Below are positions 37,706 to 46,341 of a stretch of 64,000 nucleotides of DNA, one piece after another (position 1 is the first letter of the stretch; every line of letters starts with the position of its first letter). The position numbers and the translations under genes were made by a program. This stretch comes from an uncultured Lachnospiraceae bacterium. Its GTDB lineage: Bacteria > Bacillota > Clostridia > Lachnospirales > Lachnospiraceae. The notes under the pieces are model-generated. The model was not told where the DNA came from. It did not search any database and saw only the letters and a list, made by a program, of their open reading frames with translations. The stretch covers positions 291,980 through 355,979 of the forward strand of contig CALWPY010000001.1 in the NCBI GenBank assembly GCA_944383545.1, in the 5' to 3' direction.

Positions 37706-37909
37706 AAACAGGTGCGGAGTATGGGTTAAATACGATAGCGTTATCTGCATGAAACTCTTAAAACAGGATTTTAGCGAATAAATATGCACGAGTATTGTTT
37801 GAGTGTGCTTTAGCACACGAGTTTACGAGAGCATATATTATGAGCAAAATTCTTGTTTTTAGAGTTTCTGAAGATATAAGCGTGTATTAACCATACCCCG
37901 CACCTGTTT
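37706..37909. repeat. 204-nt imperfect palindrome (MITE-like or structured RNA element)
   Basis: The ends AAACAGGTGCGG and CCGCACCTGTTT are perfect 12-bp inverted repeats. Pairing continues inward: GTATGGGTTAAATACG with CGTGTATTAACCATAC, GAAACTCTTAAAACA with TGTTTTTAGAGTTTC, and GTGTGC-TTTA-GCACAC at the centre (37803-37818). No ORF of note lies inside. Flanks are TATA-rich on both sides. It may be a miniature inverted-repeat element or a long transcript hairpin. This fills most of the 400-bp gap after the flavodiiron gene. Confidence 0.75.
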
Positions 37910-37968
37910 GTATATTATATAAATTTAGATACATTTGTATATTTATTGCAATTATCAGCAATTCTCTG

Positions 37969-37997
37969 TTGACAAACATCCTTGTCAATGTTATTAT
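37969..37997 (+). promoter_or_regulatory. Promoter of the XRE-CPBP-DUF3169-ABC operon, overlapping an operator
   Basis: TTGACA (37969-37974) and TATTAT (37992-37997) have a 17-bp spacer. The -35 is the left arm of the palindrome TTGACAA-ACATCC-TTGTCAA (37969-37988), so a bound repressor would block RNA polymerase. Confidence 0.7.
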
Positions 37998-38002
37998 GGC
38001 TT

Positions 38003-38030
38003 TGACAAAAAAAGTTGTCATTTTGACAAA
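38003..38030. promoter_or_regulatory. Second operator-like palindrome with extra half-site
   Basis: TGACAA-AAAAAG-TTGTCA (38003-38020) repeats the arms of the upstream palindrome, and another TTGACAAA half-site follows at 38023-38030. Together they make five half-sites of TTGACA upstream of the XRE gene, consistent with autoregulation. Confidence 0.6.
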
Positions 38031-38065
38031 AATAATTGCCTTTACATTTTGAAAGGAGGTAAATT

Positions 38066-38293
38066 ATGCCTTTGGTAAATCATTTAAAGGAATACCGGGC
38101 GCGTTTGAATGTAAATCAACAGGAGTTGGGGAAAATGGTAGGAGCAAGCAGGCAGACGATAAGCCTGATAGAGAGAGGCGATTATTCTCCATCGATAACA
38201 CTGGCACTGAAGATTGCTAAGGTGTGCGAGGCCAGTGTTGAAGATATTTTTCAACTGACCAGCGAAGATACAGACAGCAAACCGATAAATTGA
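38066..38293 (+). CDS. XRE family transcriptional regulator (YozG-like small HTH)
   Basis: This 75-residue protein is almost all one HTH domain: RARLNVNQQELGKMVGASRQTISLIERGDYSPSITLALKIA, ending in VEDIFQL. It probably binds the TTGACA palindromes upstream and controls the membrane-protein/ABC genes that follow. A strong AAAGGAGGT ribosome site lies 8 bp before ATG. Its stop precedes the CPBP start by 14 bp. Confidence 0.92.
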   Translation: MPLVNHLKEYRARLNVNQQELGKMVGASRQTISLIERGDYSPSITLALKIAKVCEASVEDIFQLTSEDTDSKPIN

Positions 38294-38307
38294 GGAGAAA
38301 AAATGAT

Positions 38308-39333
38308 ATGGAGAGCTTAAAAAAGGGAATAAGAAAAACTTCTAATATAAATGCGTTAATACTTTTACTTTTTATGGTGATAACGCTTGCATTAAGTTAT
38401 ATAATTTCTTATATTACTATATGGATTACAGAAGAAAAAGCAGGCGATTATTCTGAATTGATTACGATACTCGGTCTTGCCGGGCAATATCTGATTGTGG
38501 TACCTTTAATACTTGGAATCTTTAGAAAAAAGCTGAATACACCGGTAAGTAAATTTTTTTGTAAGTCCCGAATGCCGTCAGGCTGGGTCACAAAATGGAT
38601 TATTATTTCCATATTTTTAACATATGTAACGGGTTATATTTCCAATTTTCTGTTTACATTTATTCAGGAAATGAGTGGTATAGAACTTCATCCTATTGAT
38701 TTTACATTGGGAGGTACGATACAATATAAGGCATTATACTTTATCTGCCTTGCAGTTCTTGCACCGTTTTTTGAAGAGCTTTTGTTCAGGGCAATGCTAT
38801 TTGGAAATGCAAAAAAATATGGCAGATGGTCAATGGTAATCATAATGGGAATCCTGTTTGGTCTGTATCATATGAATTATGAGCAAATTCTGTATGCGAC
38901 CGTATTAGGCATATGTTCATGCTTTCTGGTTGCGAAAACAGGGTCTGTTTATCCGTCTCTTATTGTTCATATGGTAATAAATACCATTAGCGCCATACAG
39001 TTAGTTGCAGTCGGAGGATTAGACCTTGACAGAGTATCCGCAGGGGACATGACGTATTACATGCAGAATTATAATAAAATGTTAATACTTGGTTTACTGG
39101 GTATGATTATATTATTTATTTTAATAGCAGGAGGGATTTTATTTATAGGAGAGCTTATAAATCACAGAGGCAGTTTTCGGATTTTTTCCGAAATTTCAGA
39201 TAGTCCTGAAATGAAAAGTGCTTCTGAACTGTCAGGAAGCAGAAGGGCATTAATTTATATTACTGCTCCTGTGAATGTGATATTATTTATAGTACTTATT
39301 ACCATGACTTTGTTAAATGCCTTTAATCTTTAA
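38308..39333 (+). CDS. CPBP family intramembrane glutamic protease
   Basis: This multi-pass membrane protein has 341 residues and about eight helices. The three family motifs are present: EELLFR (EExxxR), FGLYHMNY (FxxxH) and HMVINT (HxxxN). CPBP/Abi proteins are Rce1-like proteases, often linked to bacteriocin immunity or peptide processing. ATG 38308 follows GAGGAG at 38292-38297; a TTG at 38290 is in frame but overlaps that site. It forms an operon with XRE, DUF3169 and ABC genes. Confidence 0.9.
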   Translation: MESLKKGIRKTSNINALILLLFMVITLALSYIISYITIWITEEKAGDYSELITILGLAGQYLIVVPLILGIFRKKLNTPVSKFFCKSRMPSGWVTKWIIISIFLTYVTGYISNFLFTFIQEMSGIELHPIDFTLGGTIQYKALYFICLAVLAPFFEELLFRAMLFGNAKKYGRWSMVIIMGILFGLYHMNYEQILYATVLGICSCFLVAKTGSVYPSLIVHMVINTISAIQLVAVGGLDLDRVSAGDMTYYMQNYNKMLILGLLGMIILFILIAGGILFIGELINHRGSFRIFSEISDSPEMKSASELSGSRRALIYITAPVNVILFIVLITMTLLNAFNL

Positions 39334-39365
39334 AAAGGAAATGTGAAAGGGGATTAAAATACAAT

Positions 39366-40208
39366 ATGAAAAAACAGGTAAATTTTTCTGAAGAAATAAA
39401 ACAGGAAGATAAAAAACATTTTGGTAAATATATTATTTTTATGGTTGTATGCTTACTTGTAGGCGGAGTGTGCGGATACTTTGGGGCATATTTCAGGGAT
39501 ATTGTAATAGAAGGGAATGTGGACGTATGGCGGATGTTAGGGGATATCCAGCTTGCGGCGGTACCGGTATTCCAGTATGTATTTCTGATATTTGTACCGG
39601 TTTATCTTATATTATGTTATGTGTACTATGAAAAATGTAAGAAACAGATGCTTGCATTAAACAGAGAATCCGAAGAAGATATTGAAAGATTTGAAGCACG
39701 TCTGTCAAGGGCAATGATAATAGTATCATTAGGAAATACGATAAGCACACTGCTTTACGGAATTGCATTATACTGTCTTCCACGTACCATGAATGAGCCG
39801 GATGCACCGATTATTACTAAGATAATTCTGATTCTGGTATTTATATTGGGTATGTCCATAGGAAATGTTTATTTTATAAATAAGCTTGTAAATATGGAAA
39901 AAGAGATAAATCCTGAGAAAGCCGGCAGTACATTTGATTTAAAATTCCAAAAGAAATGGATTGAAAGCTGTGATGAGGCGGAAAGGCTTATGATATATAA
40001 TGTCTGCTATAATGTATTCCGCAAGATGCAGGTTATTTATTCCGTTACGGCAACGGTACTTTGTTTAATCGGTGTTTTATTTGAAATAGGCTATATGCCA
40101 TTTATAGCTGTTACACTGCTTTATCTTGTACAGGAGATTATCTATTTTGCAGAAAGCTATAAAATGGAGAAGGGAAGAATAAATGAGCCCTTTGTAGATT
40201 TGTTTTAA
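39366..40208 (+). CDS. DUF3169-like integral membrane protein
   Basis: This membrane protein has 280 residues and six hydrophobic segments (residues 22-43, 57-85, 115-135, 144-166, 220-240, 243-262) joined by acidic loops such as ESEEDIERFEARLSRAM. It matches my memory of DUF3169, whose members sit in XRE plus ABC-2 operons of Firmicutes. No enzyme motif is seen. It probably assists the ABC transporter coded next. Confidence 0.75.
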   Translation: MKKQVNFSEEIKQEDKKHFGKYIIFMVVCLLVGGVCGYFGAYFRDIVIEGNVDVWRMLGDIQLAAVPVFQYVFLIFVPVYLILCYVYYEKCKKQMLALNRESEEDIERFEARLSRAMIIVSLGNTISTLLYGIALYCLPRTMNEPDAPIITKIILILVFILGMSIGNVYFINKLVNMEKEINPEKAGSTFDLKFQKKWIESCDEAERLMIYNVCYNVFRKMQVIYSVTATVLCLIGVLFEIGYMPFIAVTLLYLVQEIIYFAESYKMEKGRINEPFVDLF

Positions 40209-40249
40209 ATTAAAAAAATATAAAATTTTTTCGGGAGGTAATTGAAATC

Positions 40250-41191
40250 ATGAAGCTCGAAGTGGTAAATGTTAAAAAAAGCTTTGACTCAAAAGAAATT
40301 TTGCATGGAATTTCCTTTTCCGCGGAAAGCGGAAGGGCACTCGGACTTTTAGGAAGAAACGGTGCAGGAAAGACCACTACAATCAGAATTATTATGGACG
40401 TGTTCCATGCAAATTCGGGAGAAATTCTTCTGGACGGAAAGAAATTTGAGCCTGATAAAAACTTTATAGGATATCTGCCTGAGGAGAGAGGGCTTTATCC
40501 CAAGAAAAAAATTATAGACCAGATGGTGTTTCTGGCAAGACTGAGAGGAATATCTAAGTCAAAGGCGACGGAGAATGCAAAAAAATGGCTTAACCGTCTG
40601 GGACTTACGGAATATACATATAAAAAGCTGGAGACTCTCTCAAAAGGAAATCAGCAGAAGGTACAGCTTGCGGCTACTCTGGTGGCAGACCCTGACATAG
40701 TGATTTTAGATGAGCCGTTCAGCGGACTTGACCCTGTGAATTCCAGAATTTTAAGGGATGTGGTAAGAGAATTAATAAGCATTGGAAAGATAGTTATATT
40801 TTCAAGCCATCAGATGAGCTATGTAGAAGAATTCTGCGACGAGATTGTAATAATTGATAAAGGAAACATTGTTTTGTCCGGCGATTTGCATGAAATTAAA
40901 ATGGAGTACGGAAATAACAGAAGAATATTAAGTGCGGCAGGCATGTCGCTTGATGAACTGGAAAAACTGATAAATGAAAAAATGTCCGATAAGGCAAAGG
41001 CTACAGCAAAGAAGAAAAATTATATTATAATCGAGCTTTTGGACGGCATTTCACAGTGGGATTTTCTTGACAGCCTGAAAGACCTTGATATAGAAATAGA
41101 ACAGTTTGGACTGTATGAGCCTTCCCTGACTGATATATTCGTGGCAAGGGTAGGAAAAAATGAAACGGAGGTGCCGGAAGATGAAGAATAA
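40250..41191 (+). CDS. ABC transporter ATP-binding protein (NatA-type)
   Basis: The 313-residue ATPase has Walker A GRNGAGKTTT near 34, Q-loop region GYLPEERGL, signature LSKGNQQKVQL near 130, Walker B IVILDEPFSGLDP near 150 and the H-switch SSHQMSY. A C-terminal domain of about 90 residues follows (DUF4162-like). The DrrA/NatA group exports drugs, ions or lipids with an ABC-2 permease, here the next gene. A GGGAGGT ribosome site precedes the ATG. Confidence 0.95.
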   Translation: MKLEVVNVKKSFDSKEILHGISFSAESGRALGLLGRNGAGKTTTIRIIMDVFHANSGEILLDGKKFEPDKNFIGYLPEERGLYPKKKIIDQMVFLARLRGISKSKATENAKKWLNRLGLTEYTYKKLETLSKGNQQKVQLAATLVADPDIVILDEPFSGLDPVNSRILRDVVRELISIGKIVIFSSHQMSYVEEFCDEIVIIDKGNIVLSGDLHEIKMEYGNNRRILSAAGMSLDELEKLINEKMSDKAKATAKKKNYIIIELLDGISQWDFLDSLKDLDIEIEQFGLYEPSLTDIFVARVGKNETEVPEDEE

Positions 41192-42452
41192 ATTTAAAAA
41201 TATATTTACCATACTCGGGTTTGAGCTGGATAATTATTTTAAAAGCAAGTCATTTGTAATTTCTACAATAGTAATCTGTGTGCTGGCACTTGCCATTATG
41301 TTTGCACCAAGGATAATTAATGCTGTATCAGGAGAGGATTCTGCTAAAGAAAATGAATCAGAAGGAGACACCGGAGCTTACGGAACTGACGATGGAGATA
41401 CAGAAAAATTTGTTTATTATGACCCGGAGGGATTTCTTACTCCTGATGTCATTGCTATGTATTTTCCGGGAGACGTGTTTGAAAGCTGCCAAAATGTAGA
41501 AGAGCTTGAAGATAAGGTGGAATCTGAAGAATATGCAGCAGGATTTGCTGTTAATTCGTTATATAGTTATGACTATTACATATTTAATAAAAGTATGTCA
41601 GATACAAATTCACAGACATTTTCTGAGCTTATGGGTATGCTCGTTAAAATGAAATACTGTGAAGAAAACAATCTGGATATTAATGAATTTATTGAAATCG
41701 AATATGCACAGATTGAAGTAAATGAAACTGTACTCGGGAAGGATTCTGCTCAAAACTTCTGGTACTGTTATGTGCTTGTTATCCTGGTATTTATGATAAT
41801 AATCATGTATGGAATCATGATTGCAACATCTGTAACGAATGAAAAGAGCAACCGTTCAGTTGAAGTGCTTGTTACAAGTACATCTGCCGTGAGCATACTT
41901 TTTGGTAAGGTCTTTGCAGGTGTTTTAGCAACACTTTTCCAATGCGTACTTATTGCACTTTCAGTTTTGGGAGGATACCAGCTTAACAGGGATGAATGGG
42001 GAGGAGCCCTCGATATGTTCCTTAATATCCCTTCAGAAGTAATTATTACTTTTGCCATTTTCGGAATAGGCGGTTTCATTTTCTATGCCTTTATATACGG
42101 AGCAATGGGTGCTCTTGTATCAAAGACAGAGGACTTAAACAAGACAGCAGGCTCAGTTCAGATGGTTATTATGATAGTATATTTTGTGGTGCTTTTTAAT
42201 CTGGAAAATGTGGACGGAATAATTATGAAGGTTGCATCATATCTTCCGATAAGCTCATACAGTGCTATGTTTGCAAGGGTTGCAATGGGAAATGTGAGCA
42301 TGCCTGAAATAACAATTTCGGCTGTGATTCTTTATGCTTCTGTTGTTCTGATGGGAATAATTGCAGGAAAGATTTATAGAAATTCAACTTTAAGATACGG
42401 AAATCCGATAAAGCTTTCACATGCTTTAAAGAATCTGAGCAAGCAGGATTAA
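41181..42452 (+). CDS. ABC-2 type permease (NatB-like)
   Basis: The protein has 423 residues. The first helix (SFVISTIVICVLALAIMFAPRI) leads to an extracellular acidic domain of about 160 residues. Five helices follow from residue 190 on, with ATSVTNEKSNRSVEVLVTS in the cytoplasmic loop, a hallmark of NatB/YhaP permeases. GGAGGTG at 41167-41173 gives ATG 41181, and the gene overlaps the ATPase gene by 11 bp. An upstream in-frame ATG at 41160 lacks a ribosome site. Substrate is unknown. Confidence 0.92.
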   Translation: MKNKFKNIFTILGFELDNYFKSKSFVISTIVICVLALAIMFAPRIINAVSGEDSAKENESEGDTGAYGTDDGDTEKFVYYDPEGFLTPDVIAMYFPGDVFESCQNVEELEDKVESEEYAAGFAVNSLYSYDYYIFNKSMSDTNSQTFSELMGMLVKMKYCEENNLDINEFIEIEYAQIEVNETVLGKDSAQNFWYCYVLVILVFMIIIMYGIMIATSVTNEKSNRSVEVLVTSTSAVSILFGKVFAGVLATLFQCVLIALSVLGGYQLNRDEWGGALDMFLNIPSEVIITFAIFGIGGFIFYAFIYGAMGALVSKTEDLNKTAGSVQMVIMIVYFVVLFNLENVDGIIMKVASYLPISSYSAMFARVAMGNVSMPEITISAVILYASVVLMGIIAGKIYRNSTLRYGNPIKLSHALKNLSKQD

Positions 42453-42462
42453 TAAATATTAA

Positions 42463-42491
42463 GAGGCTGTATTTATTTTAAATCCAGCCTC
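42463..42491. terminator. Weak stem between convergent genes
   Basis: GAGGCTG (42463-42469) can pair with CAGCCTC (42485-42491) across an AT-rich 15-nt loop between the ABC permease gene and the convergent SDR gene. It overlaps the last SDR codons and has no clean T tract, so it is a weak call. Confidence 0.35.
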
Positions 42492-43209
42492 CGTCAAATT
42501 TAACGACTTCACCGGTAAAGTATTCCGGCATGTCAAGTAATTTAAGTATGAATTCGGCAGCTTCTTGGGGGGCTGCCATTTTTCCGTAAGGAATTTCCTC
42601 ACATAGGTTTTGCTTTTCTTCCGTAGAAAGATGTGAGTTCATTTCCGTGTCAATGGCTCCGAATAATGCGGCATTTACGGATATTTTGCTTGGCGCAAGC
42701 TCCTTTGCAAGTGCCTTTGTAAATGCATTTATACCACCCTTGGAAGCAGAATATGCCGCTTCGCATGAGGCTCCGCAAATGCCCCATACCGAAGAAACAT
42801 TTATTATTTTTCCGCTTTTTTCATGTACCATATAAGGAACTGTTAAGCGGCATGTATTAAATACGGAAGTAAGGTTTGTGCTGATTACTTTATTCCAGTC
42901 GGCAGGTGTCATATCGGTAAGAAGTCCGACATAGGATATGCCTGCATTATTTATCAGGGTGTCTATTCTGCCGGATGCTTTTATTACTTCATTTATAAAA
43001 TCCTGCACATAATCGTAATCTGATATATCGCCTGATGATTTTATACACTTAATATTTCTCTTGGTGATATATTTATATACTTTGTCCAGTCTGTCCGTAC
43101 TTTTGTGACAGGTTATGGCAATCAAATCATATTTTCCTGAATCAGCCAGTGCATATGCTGTCTTTTCTCCTATTCCGCGTGAGGCTCCCGTAATAATTGC
43201 TGTTTTCAT
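42478..43209 (-). CDS. Short-chain dehydrogenase/reductase, FabG-like
   Basis: This Rossmann enzyme of 243 residues has TGASRGIGEKTA for NAD(P), NNAGISYVG, catalytic Ser in INVSSVWG, and YSASKGG with the Tyr/Lys pair. The C-terminal EYFTGEVVKFDGGWI matches 3-oxoacyl-ACP reductases. It stands alone and is convergent with the ABC operon, so a role outside fatty-acid synthesis is possible. AGGAGG precedes the start on the minus strand. Confidence 0.92.
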   Translation of the reverse strand: MKTAIITGASRGIGEKTAYALADSGKYDLIAITCHKSTDRLDKVYKYITKRNIKCIKSSGDISDYDYVQDFINEVIKASGRIDTLINNAGISYVGLLTDMTPADWNKVISTNLTSVFNTCRLTVPYMVHEKSGKIINVSSVWGICGASCEAAYSASKGGINAFTKALAKELAPSKISVNAALFGAIDTEMNSHLSTEEKQNLCEEIPYGKMAAPQEAAEFILKLLDMPEYFTGEVVKFDGGWI

Positions 43210-43327
43210 AAATCCTCCTAAACAAAATGTGACAAAACGGTTAAATTTATTCTAGCACATCATGAAACTGTTGAAAATAAGAAATAGTAATGATATACTG
43301 AAAAAAGTATTTCTTAGGAGGAGAGTC

Positions 43328-43891
43328 ATGAGGAAGAAGAAAAGCGCAGCAGGGATATTTTTTTCCATGTTTTTGAGAGCAGTTGTTGTAATTCTTGCCA
43401 TTGTAATCGTTGCATTGGGAGTTGCCATAATAAGACAGGTTGTTAAATCGGGTGATAATAAAAATACGGAGGAGCCTTCTGTGGATGAAAGCATTCTTGC
43501 AGGTGAAGATGATGACCATCTGCTTACGGCTGACGGAACGGAAACAGACACCACTTCGGGAGATGACGGTGCTGCAACGACAGAGCTTTCTACGAATAGA
43601 AAAATAGAGGTTTTAAACGGAACTACAACAAGCGGTCTTGCCGGTCATTGGAAAGACACTTTGACAAGTAACGGATACACAAATGTAGATGCACATAATT
43701 ATTATATGCACCTTGAAACAACAAAGATAGTTGCCGTATCTGACGGAGTCGGACAGGACCTGCTTCAATATTTCCCGGGAGCAGAGTATGAGGTCGGAAC
43801 ACTTACGTCAAACGATACTGATGCACCGCTTGACGGAGTGGAAATATTTATAATAATCGGTGAGAGTGACGACGTGCTTTCAGGACAGTAA
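43328..43891 (+). CDS. Membrane-anchored LytR C-terminal domain protein
   Basis: The 187-residue protein has a basic start (MRKKKSAAG), one membrane helix (MFLRAVVVILAIVIVALGVAII) and an acidic Ser/Thr/Asp-rich linker. A LytR_C-type domain (IEVLNGTTTSGLAGHWKDTL, then IFIIIGES) occupies about 95 to 185. LytR_C domains occur at the end of some LCP wall-ligase proteins; this protein lacks the catalytic LCP domain. AGGAGGAGA at 43316-43324 selects ATG 43328; an upstream in-frame ATG at 43262 has no such site. Confidence 0.82.
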   Translation: MRKKKSAAGIFFSMFLRAVVVILAIVIVALGVAIIRQVVKSGDNKNTEEPSVDESILAGEDDDHLLTADGTETDTTSGDDGAATTELSTNRKIEVLNGTTTSGLAGHWKDTLTSNGYTNVDAHNYYMHLETTKIVAVSDGVGQDLLQYFPGAEYEVGTLTSNDTDAPLDGVEIFIIIGESDDVLSGQ

Positions 43892-43920
43892 AAACTGAAA
43901 TAAATTTAATAAATAAAATG

Positions 43921-43953
43921 AAAAGGTTTCATACTATGTGTGAAGCCTTTTTT
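43921..43953 (+). terminator. Rho-independent terminator after the LytR_C gene
   Basis: AAAAGGTTTCATA pairs with TGTGAAGCCTTTT, with two G-T wobbles and a loop near 43934-43938. A T run follows. Confidence 0.8.
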
Positions 43954-43996
43954 GTTTGTAAAATAATGCTTTAATTGTGTTTGGGTGGTGAAAATT

Positions 43997-44848
43997 ATGT
44001 ATGTTAAAAAGAAGATTACCACTTCGTTAAAAATACTTGCCGGAACTGCACTAATGGCAGTGTCGGTTAATTCGTGTTTTGATGAGATGGGTGTGGTGAC
44101 GGGAGGACTTACAGGAGTTGCGATTGTGATAAGCCATGTTACGAATGGAGCTGTGCCCGTCTGGCTGACAAACCTCGTAATAAATATCCCATTATTTCTG
44201 GTGGGAATGAGGGTGCTGAAAAGAGCCGGCATGAAGCTTGCCCTCTTTGGAGCAACGGCGCTCACTGTATTTTTGGGAGTGATACCCCGTCTTGATATTC
44301 TTACGGAGGATATTCTGGTAAATATTATTCTGGGAAGCTTTCTGATGGGAACGGGACTGGGGCTTGTGTTTTCTGCTGAGGCTTCTTCGGGCGGGACGGA
44401 CCTTATGGCAACCATTATAAACAGAAAAATTAAATATTTGACCGTTCCTAAGGCACTTGCTATAATAGATGCCGTGGTTGTGATACTCGGTGCCGTGGTG
44501 TTCGGACCGGAAACTGCCGTATATGCCCTGATTGCAATATTTATAATTACAAAGGTTGCAGATTATATTACGGAAGGACCGGACAGGGCAAAGCTTGTAA
44601 GTATAATATCTGAAAAAAGTGATGAAATTGCCGGATATATTTTAAAAGAACTGGAGCGGGGGGCATCTTCCATACCTATTAAAGGGCTGTTTACTAAAAG
44701 CGAGAGAAACATGATATTTTGCATAGTTTCTGCTAAGGAAGTTGTCAAAATAAAGGAAAAGTTGTATAAAATTGACCAAAATGCAATATGCTTTGTTGAA
44801 GATGTAAGAGAAGTTTTTGGTGAAGGTTTCACAAATTACAAACTATAA
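43997..44848 (+). CDS. YitT family membrane protein (DUF161/DUF2179)
   Basis: The protein has about 283 residues. Five membrane helices occupy the first 190 (GTALMAVSVNSCFDEMGVVTGGLTGVAI is the family opening, and GLGLVFSAEASSGGTDLMATI the second repeat). A soluble DUF2179 domain follows (YILKELERGASSIPIKGLFTKSERNMI). Function is unknown for the family; transport is suspected. GGGTGGTG at 43983-43990 supports ATG 43997; GTG 43985 sits inside that site. Confidence 0.9.
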   Translation: MYVKKKITTSLKILAGTALMAVSVNSCFDEMGVVTGGLTGVAIVISHVTNGAVPVWLTNLVINIPLFLVGMRVLKRAGMKLALFGATALTVFLGVIPRLDILTEDILVNIILGSFLMGTGLGLVFSAEASSGGTDLMATIINRKIKYLTVPKALAIIDAVVVILGAVVFGPETAVYALIAIFIITKVADYITEGPDRAKLVSIISEKSDEIAGYILKELERGASSIPIKGLFTKSERNMIFCIVSAKEVVKIKEKLYKIDQNAICFVEDVREVFGEGFTNYKL

Positions 44849-45025
44849 AAGGCTCCGTTTCGGCATATTTTTAGGCGATTTTAATATAAAATTTTTTGCA
44901 ATATACAAAATATACAAAAGATTTTTTTCTAATTTATGCAATAGTAATATGGTTTTAAATTGTGAAATGAGTTAAAATGACCACAGTGAATAAAGAACGC
45001 AATTAGCTTTCAAGGAGGATTTAAA

Positions 45026-46138
45026 ATGGCTAGTTTATCACTCAAAAATATCTATAAAATTTATCCTAATGGCTTCAACGCTGTTAAGGACTTCAACCTT
45101 GAAGTAGAGGACAAGGAGTTTATCATCTTTGTAGGACCTTCAGGATGCGGAAAGTCAACCACACTTCGTATGATTGCCGGACTTGAAGATATCAGTTCAG
45201 GTGAATTATGGATTGGTGACAAGATGGTTAATGATGTAGAGCCTAAGGACAGAGATATCGCGATGGTATTCCAGAACTACGCTCTGTATCCACATATGTC
45301 AGTTTATGATAACATGGCATTCGGACTTAAGCTCAGAAAGGTATCAAAGGAAAAGATTGATAAGCAGGTGCATGAAGCTGCTAAGATTCTTGACATTGAG
45401 CATTTACTTGACCGTAAGCCAAAGGCTTTATCAGGTGGTCAGAGACAGAGAGTTGCTATGGGACGTGCTATCGTTCGTGAGCCAAAGGTATTCCTTATGG
45501 ACGAGCCACTTTCCAACCTTGATGCAAAGCTCAGAGTTCAGATGCGTGTTGAGATTTCAAAGCTTCATCAGAGACTTCAGTCAACTATCATTTATGTAAC
45601 ACATGACCAGACAGAGGCTATGACTCTTGGTACAAGAATAGTTGTTATGAAGGACGGAATCATCCAGCAGGTTGATACACCTCAGAACTTATACGATCAT
45701 CCTACAAATCTCTTCGTTGCAGGTTTCATGGGAATGCCTCCTATGAACTTCATCGATTGCAAGGTTGTTAAATCCGGAGCAGACGTTTTACTTATGTTTG
45801 GTTCACACTCAATCAAAGTTCCAGAAGCAAAGGCTGCTAAGCTTGTTGCAGGTGGCTTTATTGACAAGGAAGTTGTACTTGGTATTCGTCCTGAAGATAT
45901 TCATGACGAGCAGCTCTTCATTGAGTCTTCACCAGAAAGCGTTATAGATGCAAGAATTAACATCTATGAAATGCTTGGCGCTGAAGTATACTTATATTTC
46001 ACTATCGACCAGTTCGATATTACTGCAAGAGTAAATGCACGTACAACAGCAAGACCTGGCGATACAGTACAGTTCGCATTTGACTTAAGCAAGATACATA
46101 TCTTCGATAAGGAAACAGAAGAGGTCATTGCAAACTAG
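45026..46138 (+). CDS. msmX: Multitask sugar ABC transporter ATPase, MsmX/UgpC/MalK type
   Basis: The 370-residue ATPase has Walker A GPSGCGKSTT near 37, signature LSGGQRQRVAMGRA near 135, Walker B VFLMDEPLSNLDAKLR near 154 and the H-loop YVTHDQTEA. A C-terminal TOBE region has GIRPEDIHD. MsmX-type proteins power several carbohydrate importers, which fits a lone gene with no permease nearby. AAGGAGG precedes the ATG. Codons such as TTC, AAC and CAG are used more than in neighbours, suggesting high expression. The symbol reflects family, not proven orthology. Confidence 0.93.
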   Translation: MASLSLKNIYKIYPNGFNAVKDFNLEVEDKEFIIFVGPSGCGKSTTLRMIAGLEDISSGELWIGDKMVNDVEPKDRDIAMVFQNYALYPHMSVYDNMAFGLKLRKVSKEKIDKQVHEAAKILDIEHLLDRKPKALSGGQRQRVAMGRAIVREPKVFLMDEPLSNLDAKLRVQMRVEISKLHQRLQSTIIYVTHDQTEAMTLGTRIVVMKDGIIQQVDTPQNLYDHPTNLFVAGFMGMPPMNFIDCKVVKSGADVLLMFGSHSIKVPEAKAAKLVAGGFIDKEVVLGIRPEDIHDEQLFIESSPESVIDARINIYEMLGAEVYLYFTIDQFDITARVNARTTARPGDTVQFAFDLSKIHIFDKETEEVIAN

Positions 46139-46192
46139 TCCTTGACAGATTTGGAACAAAATTACAAATTTGTGAAAGCAGTGTGAAAAAAA

Positions 46193-46232
46193 GAAGGAAA
46201 TGCATAAAAATATGCATTTCCTCTTTTTTTTA
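46193..46232 (+). terminator. Rho-independent terminator after msmX
   Basis: GAAGGAAATGCATA pairs with TATGCATTTCCTC over an AAAA loop, followed by a long T run. The A-rich left flank allows activity in the reverse direction too. Confidence 0.9.
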
Positions 46233-46341
46233 TTTTGAAATTCTGTTAAAATCTTAATAGGTTGCAGTTCTGTATCTTGAATGGGGGATGTTTTGGACTG
46301 TGGGAAGGTATTTATTGTGAAGTTAGAATAGGAGTGATCAA

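Noticed and set aside
43262-43327. Longer N-terminus for the LytR_C protein
   Set aside because: AGGAGGAGA sits inside this stretch and points to ATG 43328, which also gives a normal membrane-anchor start.
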